Origin: an uncultured Gammaproteobacteria bacterium
GTDB lineage: Bacteria; Pseudomonadota; Gammaproteobacteria; Berkiellales; Berkiellaceae
Assembly: GCA_902826485.1 (NCBI GenBank)
Contig: CADEEZ010000019.1
Coordinates: forward strand, 1-37,383
Direction: 5' to 3'
Length of the DNA stretch: 37,383 nt
The position numbers and the translations under genes are program-made. Position 1 is the first letter of the stretch, and each line of letters starts with the position of its first letter. Below the pieces are notes generated by a model. It was not told where the DNA came from. It saw only the letters and a program-made list of their open reading frames with translations, and did not search any database. This document shows, in pieces, positions 1 to 7,903 of this stretch.

Positions 1-535
1 CCCCAATTGTTCTACCCTTACCCGCTAAAGCGCCCCGATGAGAAGCCCCATCCACTCCAATGGCTAAACCACTGGTGATAACCAATCGCTTTCCCACTAG
101 ATAGCGTGCAAATTGAAAGGCCATTTCACTGCCCATGGGCGTAGGGTTTCTAGAACCCACCATGGCCAATTGCGCATGAGATAAAATATCGGCATCCCCT
201 TCGACAAATAAAAGCGGAGGCGGGTTAGGTATTTGTTTGAGTAAAATAGGATAAGAAACTTGGTTATACCGAATAATATGCCCATGGGGTTTATCTAAAA
301 ATGCCAAATCTTGTTCTACCGCCGCCCAATTGGGCTGAAGATTTTTAGCACCCACTTTTTTTAGAAAATTTTGTAATTCTATAATGGGGCTTTGGTTATG
401 AAATAAGCTGGATAATTTACCAAAAGTTTGATGTAAATGCTGAAAATGTTTAGGCCCAATACCCGAATATCGGTTTAGGACTAACCAATATGGCAACTCT
501 TGCTGATCATCCTTTAACGGGGTGATAGTTAGCAC
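1..535 (-). CDS. dprA: DNA processing protein DprA (N-terminal part; 3' end lies outside the window)
   Basis: DprA/Smf binds incoming single-stranded DNA during natural transformation and loads RecA on it; it acts in the cytoplasm. About 178 codons are visible. An N-terminal helical domain (residues about 10-80) includes an HhH-like stretch, YSGIGPKHFQ. The start of the Rossmann-like DprA domain follows, with AMVGSRNPTPMG and ITSGLAIGVDGASHRGAL, the family's most recognisable motifs. The frame is open to the window edge, so the C-terminus is missing. I chose the GTG at 535 because a purine-rich AAGGAGAGGGAGG sits just upstream, after an in-frame stop. The ATG at 540 is in another frame and stops after three codons. 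It follows the LysM gene by 54 nt on the same strand, the same arrangement as in Pseudomonas. Confidence 0.9.
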   Translation of the reverse strand, partial: MLTITPLKDDQQELPYWLVLNRYSGIGPKHFQHLHQTFGKLSSLFHNQSPIIELQNFLKKVGAKNLQPNWAAVEQDLAFLDKPHGHIIRYNQVSYPILLKQIPNPPPLLFVEGDADILSHAQLAMVGSRNPTPMGSEMAFQFARYLVGKRLVITSGLAIGVDGASHRGALAGKGRTIG

Positions 536-589
536 AACATTGCCCTCCCTCTCCTTTCATTGTGGTGCAAAATAGCCGAAGGGGCAATT

Positions 590-1657
590 CTAGGGGCTGG
601 CCACCGTATCTAGCAAATATATTGCTTGAGTTGCCTTCACAACTAAAGCATGACTGAGGTGGTCATACACACCAAATACCAATAATTTACCTGCTTTTTC
701 TTTTGGTAATGGCACTGGTGCCTCCACAGGCTGATGTAAAATTGTGAGCACATCCCCGGGTCTTCGGTTCCTGTCTTTACCTCCCGTAATAGTCACAATT
801 TGGTATTGGCTAATTTGACTGAGTCCTTCTGCCACATCCACAATTTCGCCTTTAGCCATGTTTTGATCACTGGGCTTTCTGGGGATAAAATAAGGGGTGA
901 TATTTTCTTTTTTGCCAGGCATTAATAAATCTCCTGTAGAAATTTCACGATAGCTGGACAAAATCTTTAAGGTGCCAACCCCAACGGCGCTCACAGCTGT
1001 TAATTCTGCCTCGCCAACCACCTCTGCCTCTGTGCCCAAATATCGATGGCTTTTGGGATGCAGTAAGTCTTTACCTAGCCTGAAAATATAGAATATCGAC
1101 CCGACCGGATAGAACATCGGCGCCGCATAAGCGCTATCCCCTTTGCCAACCCTAATATGCTCGCCTTTTAGTGCTTCGATACGCGGCCAAGGTTGAATAG
1201 GTTTATTGCTTGGCAAAATTTTTGAATGGTGGAAAAAAGGTTTAATTTTTGATAATGGTATAATTGGGATAGGCGCAACATTTTTGCTCACCCGTTTTTT
1301 GGGCAACACTTTGCCGGTACGCACATCATAAAATTGCTGAGGATGAAAATCAGATGAACAGCCAGCCTGTTTTTTAATGCTTAATCTTTGTTTGCCATTT
1401 TGCTTACTTATTATTATTTCGTCGCCCGGATAAATTAAATAAGGTTCTTCAAGATCAGGATTTTGAGCCGCCAAATCATGCCAAAGCCAAGGTGAATGCA
1501 ACTTCTCTTCCGCAATTTGCCACAAACTATCTCCCGGCTGTACCCGATAAATTTCAACCATTTCTTGATGGCCAAAGGCATTTGGCATAAAACACAGTGT
1601 AACCAGCAAAAAACTGACCCAACCACCTAATTTAAGATCCCTGTTGCGCTTATCCAT
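590..1657 (-). CDS. Secreted LysM peptidoglycan-binding domain protein
   Basis: The protein has 355 residues from the chosen start. A basic N-terminus and hydrophobic core (WVSFLLVTLCFMPNAFG) form a probable signal peptide, so it is exported. One LysM domain follows at about residues 36-85 (YRVQPGDSLWQIAEEKL, then LIYPGDEIII), the usual glycan-binding module. The remaining 270 residues match the long LysM proteins found between dprA and def in other gammaproteobacteria; their exact role is not known. An in-frame TTG at 1690 would add 11 residues ahead of the signal peptide, but it has no ribosome binding site, so the ATG at 1657 is preferred. The gene is divergent from def and probably co-transcribed with dprA. 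The family and export are well supported; the function beyond cell-wall binding is inferred. Confidence 0.88.
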   Translation of the reverse strand: MDKRNRDLKLGGWVSFLLVTLCFMPNAFGHQEMVEIYRVQPGDSLWQIAEEKLHSPWLWHDLAAQNPDLEEPYLIYPGDEIIISKQNGKQRLSIKKQAGCSSDFHPQQFYDVRTGKVLPKKRVSKNVAPIPIIPLSKIKPFFHHSKILPSNKPIQPWPRIEALKGEHIRVGKGDSAYAAPMFYPVGSIFYIFRLGKDLLHPKSHRYLGTEAEVVGEAELTAVSAVGVGTLKILSSYREISTGDLLMPGKKENITPYFIPRKPSDQNMAKGEIVDVAEGLSQISQYQIVTITGGKDRNRRPGDVLTILHQPVEAPVPLPKEKAGKLLVFGVYDHLSHALVVKATQAIYLLDTVASP

Positions 1658-1851
1658 TTCTACTCTTAACCCCTTGTTTGCGTCGCTCAACTTGCGAATG
1701 ATGAGTCAGTAATTTAATATTCAGCTTATTTTCTGATTTACTTATAATTAATTCATCCTATTTAGCTTAGTAAAAAAAAATGCTGTAGCGCAGGATTATC
1801 CGACAATTTAAAAGTTTATCAGTTAACTTATAATTAATAGCGAGTAAAAAT

Positions 1852-2355
1852 ATGGCCAGTTTATTTGTTTTGGTTTATCCAGATGATCGCTTGAGAATAA
1901 AAGCCACGCCTGTTTTACAATTTGACGAAACCCTAAAGCAAGAAGTATTAGATTTATTTGAAACCATGTATCAAGATCATGGTGTGGGTCTGGCTGCCAC
2001 CCAAGTGAATATTCACAAAAGAATTTTTGTGATGGATTGCTCAGATGATCAAAGCACCCCTATCTGTTTCATTAACCCTGAAATTGTTTATAGCGAAGGC
2101 GAAACACAGAGTGATGAAGGCTGTTTATCTTTTCCGGGTGTGTATGCCAAAGTGCCACGTGCCTCAAAAATTCGAGTGAAATATTTAACCGACCAAGGTG
2201 AACAACAAGAACGTGAGTTTGAAAACTTAGAATGTATGTGTGTTCAACACGAAATAGATCATTTAAATGGCATTACCTTTGTGGATCATTTATCTAATCT
2301 TAAACGCGTGCGATTATTAAAAAAACTCCAAAAACAACAACGTCAGACGCTGTAA
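1852..2355 (+). CDS. def: Peptide deformylase
   Basis: Def removes the formyl group from the N-terminal methionine of new proteins, using a metal ion (usually Fe2+). All three family motifs are present: GVGLAATQ at residues 44-51, EGCLS with metal-ligand Cys91, and QHEIDH with His133, Glu134 and His137. At 167 residues it is the normal type 1 length. It is the first gene of a def-fmt-rsmB group and is 7 nt from fmt, which pairs formylation of initiator tRNA with its later removal. The leader has only a weak ribosome binding site (GAG before the ATG). Nothing is unusual in the protein. Confidence 0.97.
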   Translation: MASLFVLVYPDDRLRIKATPVLQFDETLKQEVLDLFETMYQDHGVGLAATQVNIHKRIFVMDCSDDQSTPICFINPEIVYSEGETQSDEGCLSFPGVYAKVPRASKIRVKYLTDQGEQQEREFENLECMCVQHEIDHLNGITFVDHLSNLKRVRLLKKLQKQQRQTL

Positions 2356-2362
2356 TCACGCC

Positions 2363-3319
2363 ATGAATATTGTCTTTGCTGGCACTCCCGAATTTGCTAA
2401 AAATATATTAAGCGGCTTAATTGCTCACCCCCAAATCACTATTCTGGGAGTATTCACCCAACCCGATAGGCATAAAGGCCGCGGACAACATGTATTGGCT
2501 TCTCCCACAAAAACTGTGGCTTTGGCGCATGGATTGCCAGTTTATCAATATACCAGTTTAAAAACGCCCGAGAACCAAGCAGCAGTACTCGCCTTACCCT
2601 GGGACAAAATCGATTTATTGATCACCGCAGCTTATGGCTTAATCTTGCCACCTTATTTATTAAGATTACCCAAATACGGCTGCTGGAATGTGCATGCTTC
2701 TCTATTGCCTCGCTGGCGAGGTGCCTCACCCATACAACAAGCAATATTGGCTGGCGATGCACAAACCGGCATTACCCTCATGCAAATGGACGAGGGATTA
2801 GACGATGGCGATATTTTATGGCAAGAGGCTTGCGCAATTACCCCTCAAGATACTTATGTGAGCTTAGAACACAAATTAGCGCACATTGGATCTGCTTTAT
2901 TATTTCGATCTCTAAACGCATTCATAGACAATCCCGGCTGCCTTAAGCCTATACAACAAGAGACCAGTCTAGTCACACACGCCCCTAAGATCGCCAAAGA
3001 AGAAGCGCACCTGGATTGGACCTTACCAGCAGAAATACTCGAACGAAAAATTAGGGCTTTTGATCCTGCGCCTGGCTGCTTTGTAATGTATAACGAACAC
3101 CGCATCAAAATTTGGGGTGCCGAGGTTTTAACTCAAAAAGACAAGCACCCACCTGGTCATATTATCAATATTTCTCCAGAAGGCCTTACTGTTCAAGCGG
3201 GAGATCATAGTTTACTTCGGCTCACCCACTGCCAGCTTCCTGGCAAAAGCAAAGTGCCTTTTAGCCAAATATTAAATGGCCACACCGACTTTTTTACTGT
3301 CAATACCGGATTAAATTAA
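2363..3319 (+). CDS. fmt: Methionyl-tRNA formyltransferase
   Basis: Fmt transfers a formyl group from 10-formyltetrahydrofolate to Met-tRNAfMet for translation initiation. The N-terminal Rossmann domain begins MNIVFAGTPEFA. The catalytic triad is in place: Asn109 and His111 in the NVHASLLPRWRGASPIQ region, and Asp147 in MDEGLDDGD. A smaller OB-like C-terminal domain follows (about residues 210-318). Its 318 residues match the usual 310-320. It lies 7 nt after def and 8 nt before rsmB, so the three genes very likely form one transcript. Confidence 0.97.
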   Translation: MNIVFAGTPEFAKNILSGLIAHPQITILGVFTQPDRHKGRGQHVLASPTKTVALAHGLPVYQYTSLKTPENQAAVLALPWDKIDLLITAAYGLILPPYLLRLPKYGCWNVHASLLPRWRGASPIQQAILAGDAQTGITLMQMDEGLDDGDILWQEACAITPQDTYVSLEHKLAHIGSALLFRSLNAFIDNPGCLKPIQQETSLVTHAPKIAKEEAHLDWTLPAEILERKIRAFDPAPGCFVMYNEHRIKIWGAEVLTQKDKHPPGHIINISPEGLTVQAGDHSLLRLTHCQLPGKSKVPFSQILNGHTDFFTVNTGLN

Positions 3320-3327
3320 ATACACTC

Positions 3328-4644
3328 ATGAAAAAAAACATTACCCATACACGGGCGATTACTGCCATTATATTAACCGAATTGTTTGAACAGGCGCAGC
3401 CGTTTATCCCCTATTCTGCCAAAGAATATGAATGGGTTAAAAGCCACGAAGACAAGGCTTTTATTACTGAACTCTGCTTTCAAACCCTAAGAGCTTTTCC
3501 CAAACTAGAATTACTCTCTCAACAGTTTTTAGATAAACCCTTTAGGGATCAAGATACCGATGTGTATTTTTTATTGTTAATTGGCTTAGGTGAATTAGAC
3601 AGAGAACAAAAAAGTCATGCGGCGATATTTGAAGCGGTCGAAGGGTGCGTACATCTGAACAAACCCTGGGCTAAAAAAGTGGTCAATGCCTGCTTAAGAG
3701 GCTATCAACGTGAAAAAACCAAAATAGCGGAGCGTCTGAAAAATAATCAGGTATTTCAAACCGAACACCCCAAATGGCTCATCGATAAAATCAAAAGTGC
3801 GTGGCCCGACAATTGGGAAAGTATTTGCCTCGCAAATAACGAACACCCCCCTATGACACTTTGGGTCAACCCCAAGAAAATTAACTTAGGGACTTATCAA
3901 GAAGAAGTAGAAGCCGAGTTGATTGACGCTTGTCCCTTTGGCTTAAATCTCATTGATCCCATGCCCCAATCAGAATTACCGGGCTATACCGATGGCTGGG
4001 TGAATGTCCAAAACGCCAGCGCTCAGATAGCGGCTCAATTGCTGAATATAAAAGACGTTGAACAGCCTTTAAGAATATTAGACGCCTGTGCGGCACCTGG
4101 GAATAAAACAGCTAACCTGCTGGGTTATTTAATTAATCCCCATAGTCATGTCCTGGCGCTTGATGTGCACAAAAAACGGTTGAGTTCTGCTAAAGTTTTA
4201 TTAACTCGGTTAGGGCTAGAGTCGATCAATGTTACGCTTGACGTCGCCAATGCGAGCAAACCAGAATCTTGGTGGGATGACGTACAATTTGACAGAATAT
4301 TATTAGACGCGCCCTGTAGTGGCACAGGCGTCATTAGGCGGCACCCCGATATCAAATCTCTCTTAACCCCAGAAAGGATCACTGAAGTTCAAGCCCAACA
4401 AGCTAGCCTATTAAACGCCCTATGGCCTTTACTCAAACCTGGTGGATTATTTTTATATGCCACTTGTTCTATTTTGCCAGAAGAAAATGAACAACAAATA
4501 GAGCAATTGTTAAGTAATTTTAATGATATAAAAATTGAACCGATTAATATCTCCACTTTGCATAAACTTACTTACGGCGTGCAAATTTTGCCCCAAGGCG
4601 TATGGGATGGTTTTTATTATTGTTTGATGAGTAAAACAGCTTAG
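3328..4644 (+). CDS. rsmB: 16S rRNA (cytosine-967-C5) methyltransferase RsmB
   Basis: RsmB methylates C967 of 16S rRNA with S-adenosylmethionine. The N-terminal part (about residues 1-140) is a NusB-like RNA-binding helical domain. The methyltransferase part has the SAM motif DACAAPGNKT (from residue 252), the catalytic-release cysteine Cys330 in DAPCSGTG, and the nucleophile Cys380 in YATCSILPEEN. Both cysteines are the two expected in RNA m5C methyltransferases. At 438 residues it is close to the E. coli protein (429). It is last in the def-fmt-rsmB group. In Pseudomonas trkA follows; here the next gene is on the opposite strand. Confidence 0.96.
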   Translation: MKKNITHTRAITAIILTELFEQAQPFIPYSAKEYEWVKSHEDKAFITELCFQTLRAFPKLELLSQQFLDKPFRDQDTDVYFLLLIGLGELDREQKSHAAIFEAVEGCVHLNKPWAKKVVNACLRGYQREKTKIAERLKNNQVFQTEHPKWLIDKIKSAWPDNWESICLANNEHPPMTLWVNPKKINLGTYQEEVEAELIDACPFGLNLIDPMPQSELPGYTDGWVNVQNASAQIAAQLLNIKDVEQPLRILDACAAPGNKTANLLGYLINPHSHVLALDVHKKRLSSAKVLLTRLGLESINVTLDVANASKPESWWDDVQFDRILLDAPCSGTGVIRRHPDIKSLLTPERITEVQAQQASLLNALWPLLKPGGLFLYATCSILPEENEQQIEQLLSNFNDIKIEPINISTLHKLTYGVQILPQGVWDGFYYCLMSKTA

Positions 4645-4660
4645 GCTTTATTTTACTCTT

Positions 4661-4999
4661 TTATTTTACTCTATAGACAAACCACCAATTTGTTAAAAAT
4701 AATATCGCGGAAACTAAGGCTACTGGGATGCCATAATTCATCATTACGCTGAACTGAATGATAGGGTTAAAAACAAGCACCACCACAATAAAAGCAATGG
4801 CCCATATTAAATAATTTTTTGGCTTTTCTATAAAGTGTAAATAGCTAATATAGGCGGCAGCCACTGAAACAATAATTTGTAATAACAGAATAGCAACGTA
4901 AGGAAAAATCACGGGCAACAAACTCAACAGCAGCACAATCGCGGGCACAAACCAAAGCAGCATGTGTTTAGGGGTTCTATTGAGATTAAATTCCGACAT
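4661..4999 (-). CDS. Small inner-membrane protein, DUF6804-like
   Basis: A 112-residue protein with four predicted membrane segments: about residues 12-30, 33-53, 64-85 and 90-108. The short loop between segments two and three carries HFIEKPKNYLIW, and NPIIQF follows the third. The arrangement and the FNPI motif resemble the DUF6804 family, which has no known function; this is a tentative match by eye. It faces rsmB convergently, 16 nt from its stop, and no clear terminator separates them. Nothing in the context reveals a role. Confidence 0.7.
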   Translation of the reverse strand: MSEFNLNRTPKHMLLWFVPAIVLLLSLLPVIFPYVAILLLQIIVSVAAAYISYLHFIEKPKNYLIWAIAFIVVVLVFNPIIQFSVMMNYGIPVALVSAILFLTNWWFVYRVK

Positions 5000-5156
5000 A
5001 ATTTTTTCCTAGATAAAATAATGTTGCGTTTAGCATAGCATAATTTTTATTTGTCAAACGTGCTGACTTTATGTCCAGACTACGGGACGACCATACATAA
5101 TTAACACTGAACTTTTGTAGATAACTGCCGTCAAAAGATAAAACGGGAGGTGTTAT

Positions 5157-5339
5157 ATGATGTACTTTGGTGAACATTCACTGCTTTATTATGCAGTTAT
5201 CCTTGCTATCTGCGCCGTTATCTTGGGCTTTTTAGGGTTTGGTGGCCTGGCAGGCGCCTTAAGCCAAATAGCCGGTATTTTATTTTACGTATTTATTTTA
5301 TTATTTGTTTTGGCCATCATTGCGCATTTAGTCAGGTAA
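5157..5339 (+). CDS. DUF1328 (YtjA-type) small membrane protein
   Basis: A 60-residue protein with two hydrophobic helices and the DUF1328 signature FLGFGGLAGALSQIAGILF, very like E. coli YtjA. These proteins sit in the inner membrane; their function is not established. A good ribosome binding site (GGGAGG at about 5145) precedes a pair of adjacent ATG codons at 5157 and 5160; either could be used. The family protein normally begins just before the first helix, so the six extra residues MMYFGE/HS are short leader sequence. It stands alone, followed by two hairpins that separate it from the convergent 732-residue gene. Confidence 0.85.
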   Translation: MMYFGEHSLLYYAVILAICAVILGFLGFGGLAGALSQIAGILFYVFILLFVLAIIAHLVR

Positions 5340-5342
5340 AGC

Positions 5343-5362
5343 GTCCCTTAGATTTGAGGGAC
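5343..5362. terminator. Hairpin after the DUF1328 gene
   Basis: GTCCCTTA and TGAGGGAC form an 8-bp stem (one G-U pair) around a GATT loop, 3 nt after the DUF1328 stop codon. There is no run of T after it, so it may be a weak terminator or an mRNA-stabilising hairpin rather than a standard intrinsic terminator. Confidence 0.4.
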
Positions 5363-5373
5363 ACATAGATAGG

Positions 5374-5415
5374 CTCTGGATACCGCGGACAAGCCGCGGT
5401 ACGTAGAGTCTAGAG
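5374..5415. repeat. REP-like palindromic element
   Basis: A perfect 8-bp stem (TACCGCGG, loop ACAAG, CCGCGGTA at 5381-5401) is enclosed by a weaker outer stem (GGCTCT with AGAGTC). It is very GC-rich compared with its surroundings and lies between two convergent genes. Its layout (CTGGAT, a GC-rich hairpin, then a short conserved tail) is the same as that of the dispersed element at 36813-36947, so it is probably another member of a palindromic repeat class. Confidence 0.55.
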
Positions 5416-5433
5416 CTAAAAACATAAATTAGA

Positions 5434-7632
5434 TTATTTATTCATTTTTTTCTTCAATACACATAAAGTCACTTCATTGCCGTCTTCGGTCATGATCCTT
5501 TCTTTAGGCTTAAAATACACACGCGTTGAGCCGCCTGCACCTTTTAATTTCCCTCTCACAATCAAGTCACCTTTAGGCCCTATTGAAACTTTAAAACCCG
5601 AATCATTCACTTCGCGTGCTTGTACCACGCCATTAGGATGAAACAATTTTTTAAATTTACTGATGGTTTCATCATCTAAAGCAGTGGATTTTTTATCATC
5701 CCACGCGACAATTATTTTAGGCTTGTTCATAGCTTGATTTGCTTTAGAAAGAAAGAGTGGCGCCACACGACTATACCCTTCTAAATTAAAACCATATTGT
5801 TCAGCAGGTTTTTTTACTATCAAAGGTGATTTACTCGCCACTGTTGGTTGGATATTATTTTTTGCCCCACCTGCAGCTCCTTGTGTTTTTTTCTTTGGGC
5901 CTTTTTTAGCAGGTGGTGCCGGTTGAGAGGTTAGCTTGGGTTTGCTAGTCACTGGTTCTAATAAAAGAGGGGATTTTTGCTGAGGTTGCATGGCTAACCG
6001 ACTGCATTCTAAATCAAGTGCTTTATCTATTTGTTGAATTAATTTACGGATAGCATTAATAACGGCTTGATTGTTTTCAGAGCATGAATAAAATCTAAAA
6101 CCCGTCACAACTTTATCTTTAATTGCTACTTTATCGTATTTTTTTAGATCGGTTATTGCTTCATCGGAAGATAAAGTAATCTGATTTTTAGGCACTTTCT
6201 CTAGATATAAAAATATATTGAGTCTTGGGCCACTTATGCTCACGCCACATTTATTAGGAAATTCTTTAATTATCTCAGCTTGGAGATCGATTAGCTTTTT
6301 TGCTTTATATTCAGACACATATTTTTCTATTTCAGCCATAAGTTCTTTTTCTAGGCTCGCTTCTCTATCATTTGCTGTGCTGATTAAAGTTAACGCTTTT
6401 GTAAAATACTGTTGGGTTTTATCCGGCTCAACTTCAGAAAAATGCTTCCCTGCAAGATATAACATATTAAATAAACTAGAGGTGTATCTATAGTCAATTT
6501 CAAGTGCCTTTCCTAGGCAGATCGTAAAACCTTCTATGTCTTTATTGTCTAGCGCATTCTTTGCTTGTGCACAAAGAGAAATGGTATCAATAAGCTGAAA
6601 CGTTTGACAGTTTTGAGAGGTTTTCACTATTTTTTCTTTTAAAAAATCAGCAATTTCTAACAAATTTTGTGAAAATATTTTTTCAGGGGCACCGCTCATG
6701 GCTAAAAAATACGCAATATTAGCATAAATCAATGCTACATATGGGGTGGTTATCTTTTGTACGTGTTGAACAAAAGGCTTTATCATTTTACGCTCCCATT
6801 GCTGGGAGGGAACTTGAGTACTTCGCTCAATTAACCACAAGCCTATTTTTCCCCAACTCTCTAGGGTATCAAAATCTATATTTTGATTAGTTTCAAATTG
6901 ACTGTAATTTAAAATGGAAATGATTTTTAAAAACAAAATATCTAATATATATAATGCGTCTAATTCATCAACAGATAAGGTTTTAATTATTTTTTTGATT
7001 TCTTTTAAAATTAACTTTTGTTCTAATTTTAAATTTGTTTCATCCACCGTAATATCAACATCAAACTCAAGCTTAGTGCGTCCATCCTGGTTATACTGAA
7101 ATGACGGATATAAATACAATTGAAACATCTTAAAAGGTGCCAATTCATGCTCACCTGCTACTTTTTTATCACTCTGCAAAAAAGACGCTTCATGTGCCCG
7201 TCGAGCACCATAATGCAACATAGCGGCTTGATCTGTGAATATTTTGAGCTCGGCCATTTTTTCGTCATGCGTGAGCTCATTGCTTGCCATGCACGCTGCG
7301 TAACGCTTCATAATCGCTTCACTAATCTGCAATGCTTCTTGACCACTATAGTTTATTTTATTTTTTTCTAAACGCTTCCTATCTTGAATACTTAAATTTT
7401 CCATTTGATCGATTGCTTTTTTTACATGCAGTCCTTCAAGAGCTTGTTGAAATATTGGTGTATCGGGACATTTTTCTAACAACTTAGTCATAAAGGCATC
7501 CTGCAGCTGTTGCTTAGGCTCTAACAAATGCTCGCGTGTAAAAGGCAGTTCTTTTTCTATCCATAAATTTAATATTTTATTTGCTTTTCGTAGAATTCTT
7601 TCACATTCTGCTTTTGTTATGCCTATATCCAT
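5434..7632 (-). CDS. Large protein of unknown function, helical with Lys/Pro-rich linker
   Basis: I do not recognise this 732-residue protein. It has no signal peptide and no membrane segment. Residues 1-550 look mostly alpha-helical and charged; one stretch around 360-430 (CAQAKNALDNKDIEGF, then QQYFTKALTLISTA) has the spacing of tetratricopeptide-like helix pairs, but this is weak. A low-complexity linker at about 570-620 is rich in Pro, Lys, Ala and Gly (PAPPAKKGPKKKTQGAAGG). A compact, probably beta-rich C-terminal domain follows (about 640-732) with GFKVSIGPKGDLIVRGKL and TRVYFKPKER. AAGAGG lies 4 nt before the ATG at 7632, supporting the start. It stands alone between two divergent or convergent neighbours. 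A multidomain protein with a flexible linker in this setting could be a secreted effector, but nothing here proves it. Confidence 0.75.
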   Translation of the reverse strand: MDIGITKAECERILRKANKILNLWIEKELPFTREHLLEPKQQLQDAFMTKLLEKCPDTPIFQQALEGLHVKKAIDQMENLSIQDRKRLEKNKINYSGQEALQISEAIMKRYAACMASNELTHDEKMAELKIFTDQAAMLHYGARRAHEASFLQSDKKVAGEHELAPFKMFQLYLYPSFQYNQDGRTKLEFDVDITVDETNLKLEQKLILKEIKKIIKTLSVDELDALYILDILFLKIISILNYSQFETNQNIDFDTLESWGKIGLWLIERSTQVPSQQWERKMIKPFVQHVQKITTPYVALIYANIAYFLAMSGAPEKIFSQNLLEIADFLKEKIVKTSQNCQTFQLIDTISLCAQAKNALDNKDIEGFTICLGKALEIDYRYTSSLFNMLYLAGKHFSEVEPDKTQQYFTKALTLISTANDREASLEKELMAEIEKYVSEYKAKKLIDLQAEIIKEFPNKCGVSISGPRLNIFLYLEKVPKNQITLSSDEAITDLKKYDKVAIKDKVVTGFRFYSCSENNQAVINAIRKLIQQIDKALDLECSRLAMQPQQKSPLLLEPVTSKPKLTSQPAPPAKKGPKKKTQGAAGGAKNNIQPTVASKSPLIVKKPAEQYGFNLEGYSRVAPLFLSKANQAMNKPKIIVAWDDKKSTALDDETISKFKKLFHPNGVVQAREVNDSGFKVSIGPKGDLIVRGKLKGAGGSTRVYFKPKERIMTEDGNEVTLCVLKKKMNK

Positions 7633-7834
7633 AAATAACCTCTTAACTACTGATAAAAAAAGATAGAAAATTTATAGGTCAGCTTAACAACTACCCCTCT
7701 GAAAAACAATGATTTTATTGACCGTCTGTCGGGTTTTAGGGTAAGCAAAGCGGATGCTTCCATAATCCTTAGCTTAAATATGTGCTTCTCCCCCTGTTTC
7801 TTCATTTTTTTGTTCAGTTTATTTTTAATAATTC

Positions 7835-7863
7835 TTGACTAAAGGGCTTTTTAATTTTAAATT
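7835..7863 (+). promoter_or_regulatory. Possible sigma70 promoter of the three-gene hypothetical block
   Basis: TTGACT (7835-7840) and TAAATT (7858-7863) are separated by 17 nt and lie 40 nt before the ATG at 7904. The -35 box is strong (5/6) and the -10 box moderate (4/6). The region is AT-rich, so chance matches are possible. Confidence 0.4.
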
Positions 7864-7903
7864 TAAGTCATTATAATAAGTAAAAAAATAAGATTAATTA
7901 AAA

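Noticed and set aside
97..285. 62-codon minus-strand frame near the left edge
   Set aside because: It overlaps the partial dprA, which has unmistakable DprA motifs in another frame.
4986..5177. 63-codon minus-strand frame upstream of the small membrane protein
   Set aside because: It overlaps the start of that gene and the ribosome binding site of the DUF1328 gene, and has no convincing ribosome binding site.
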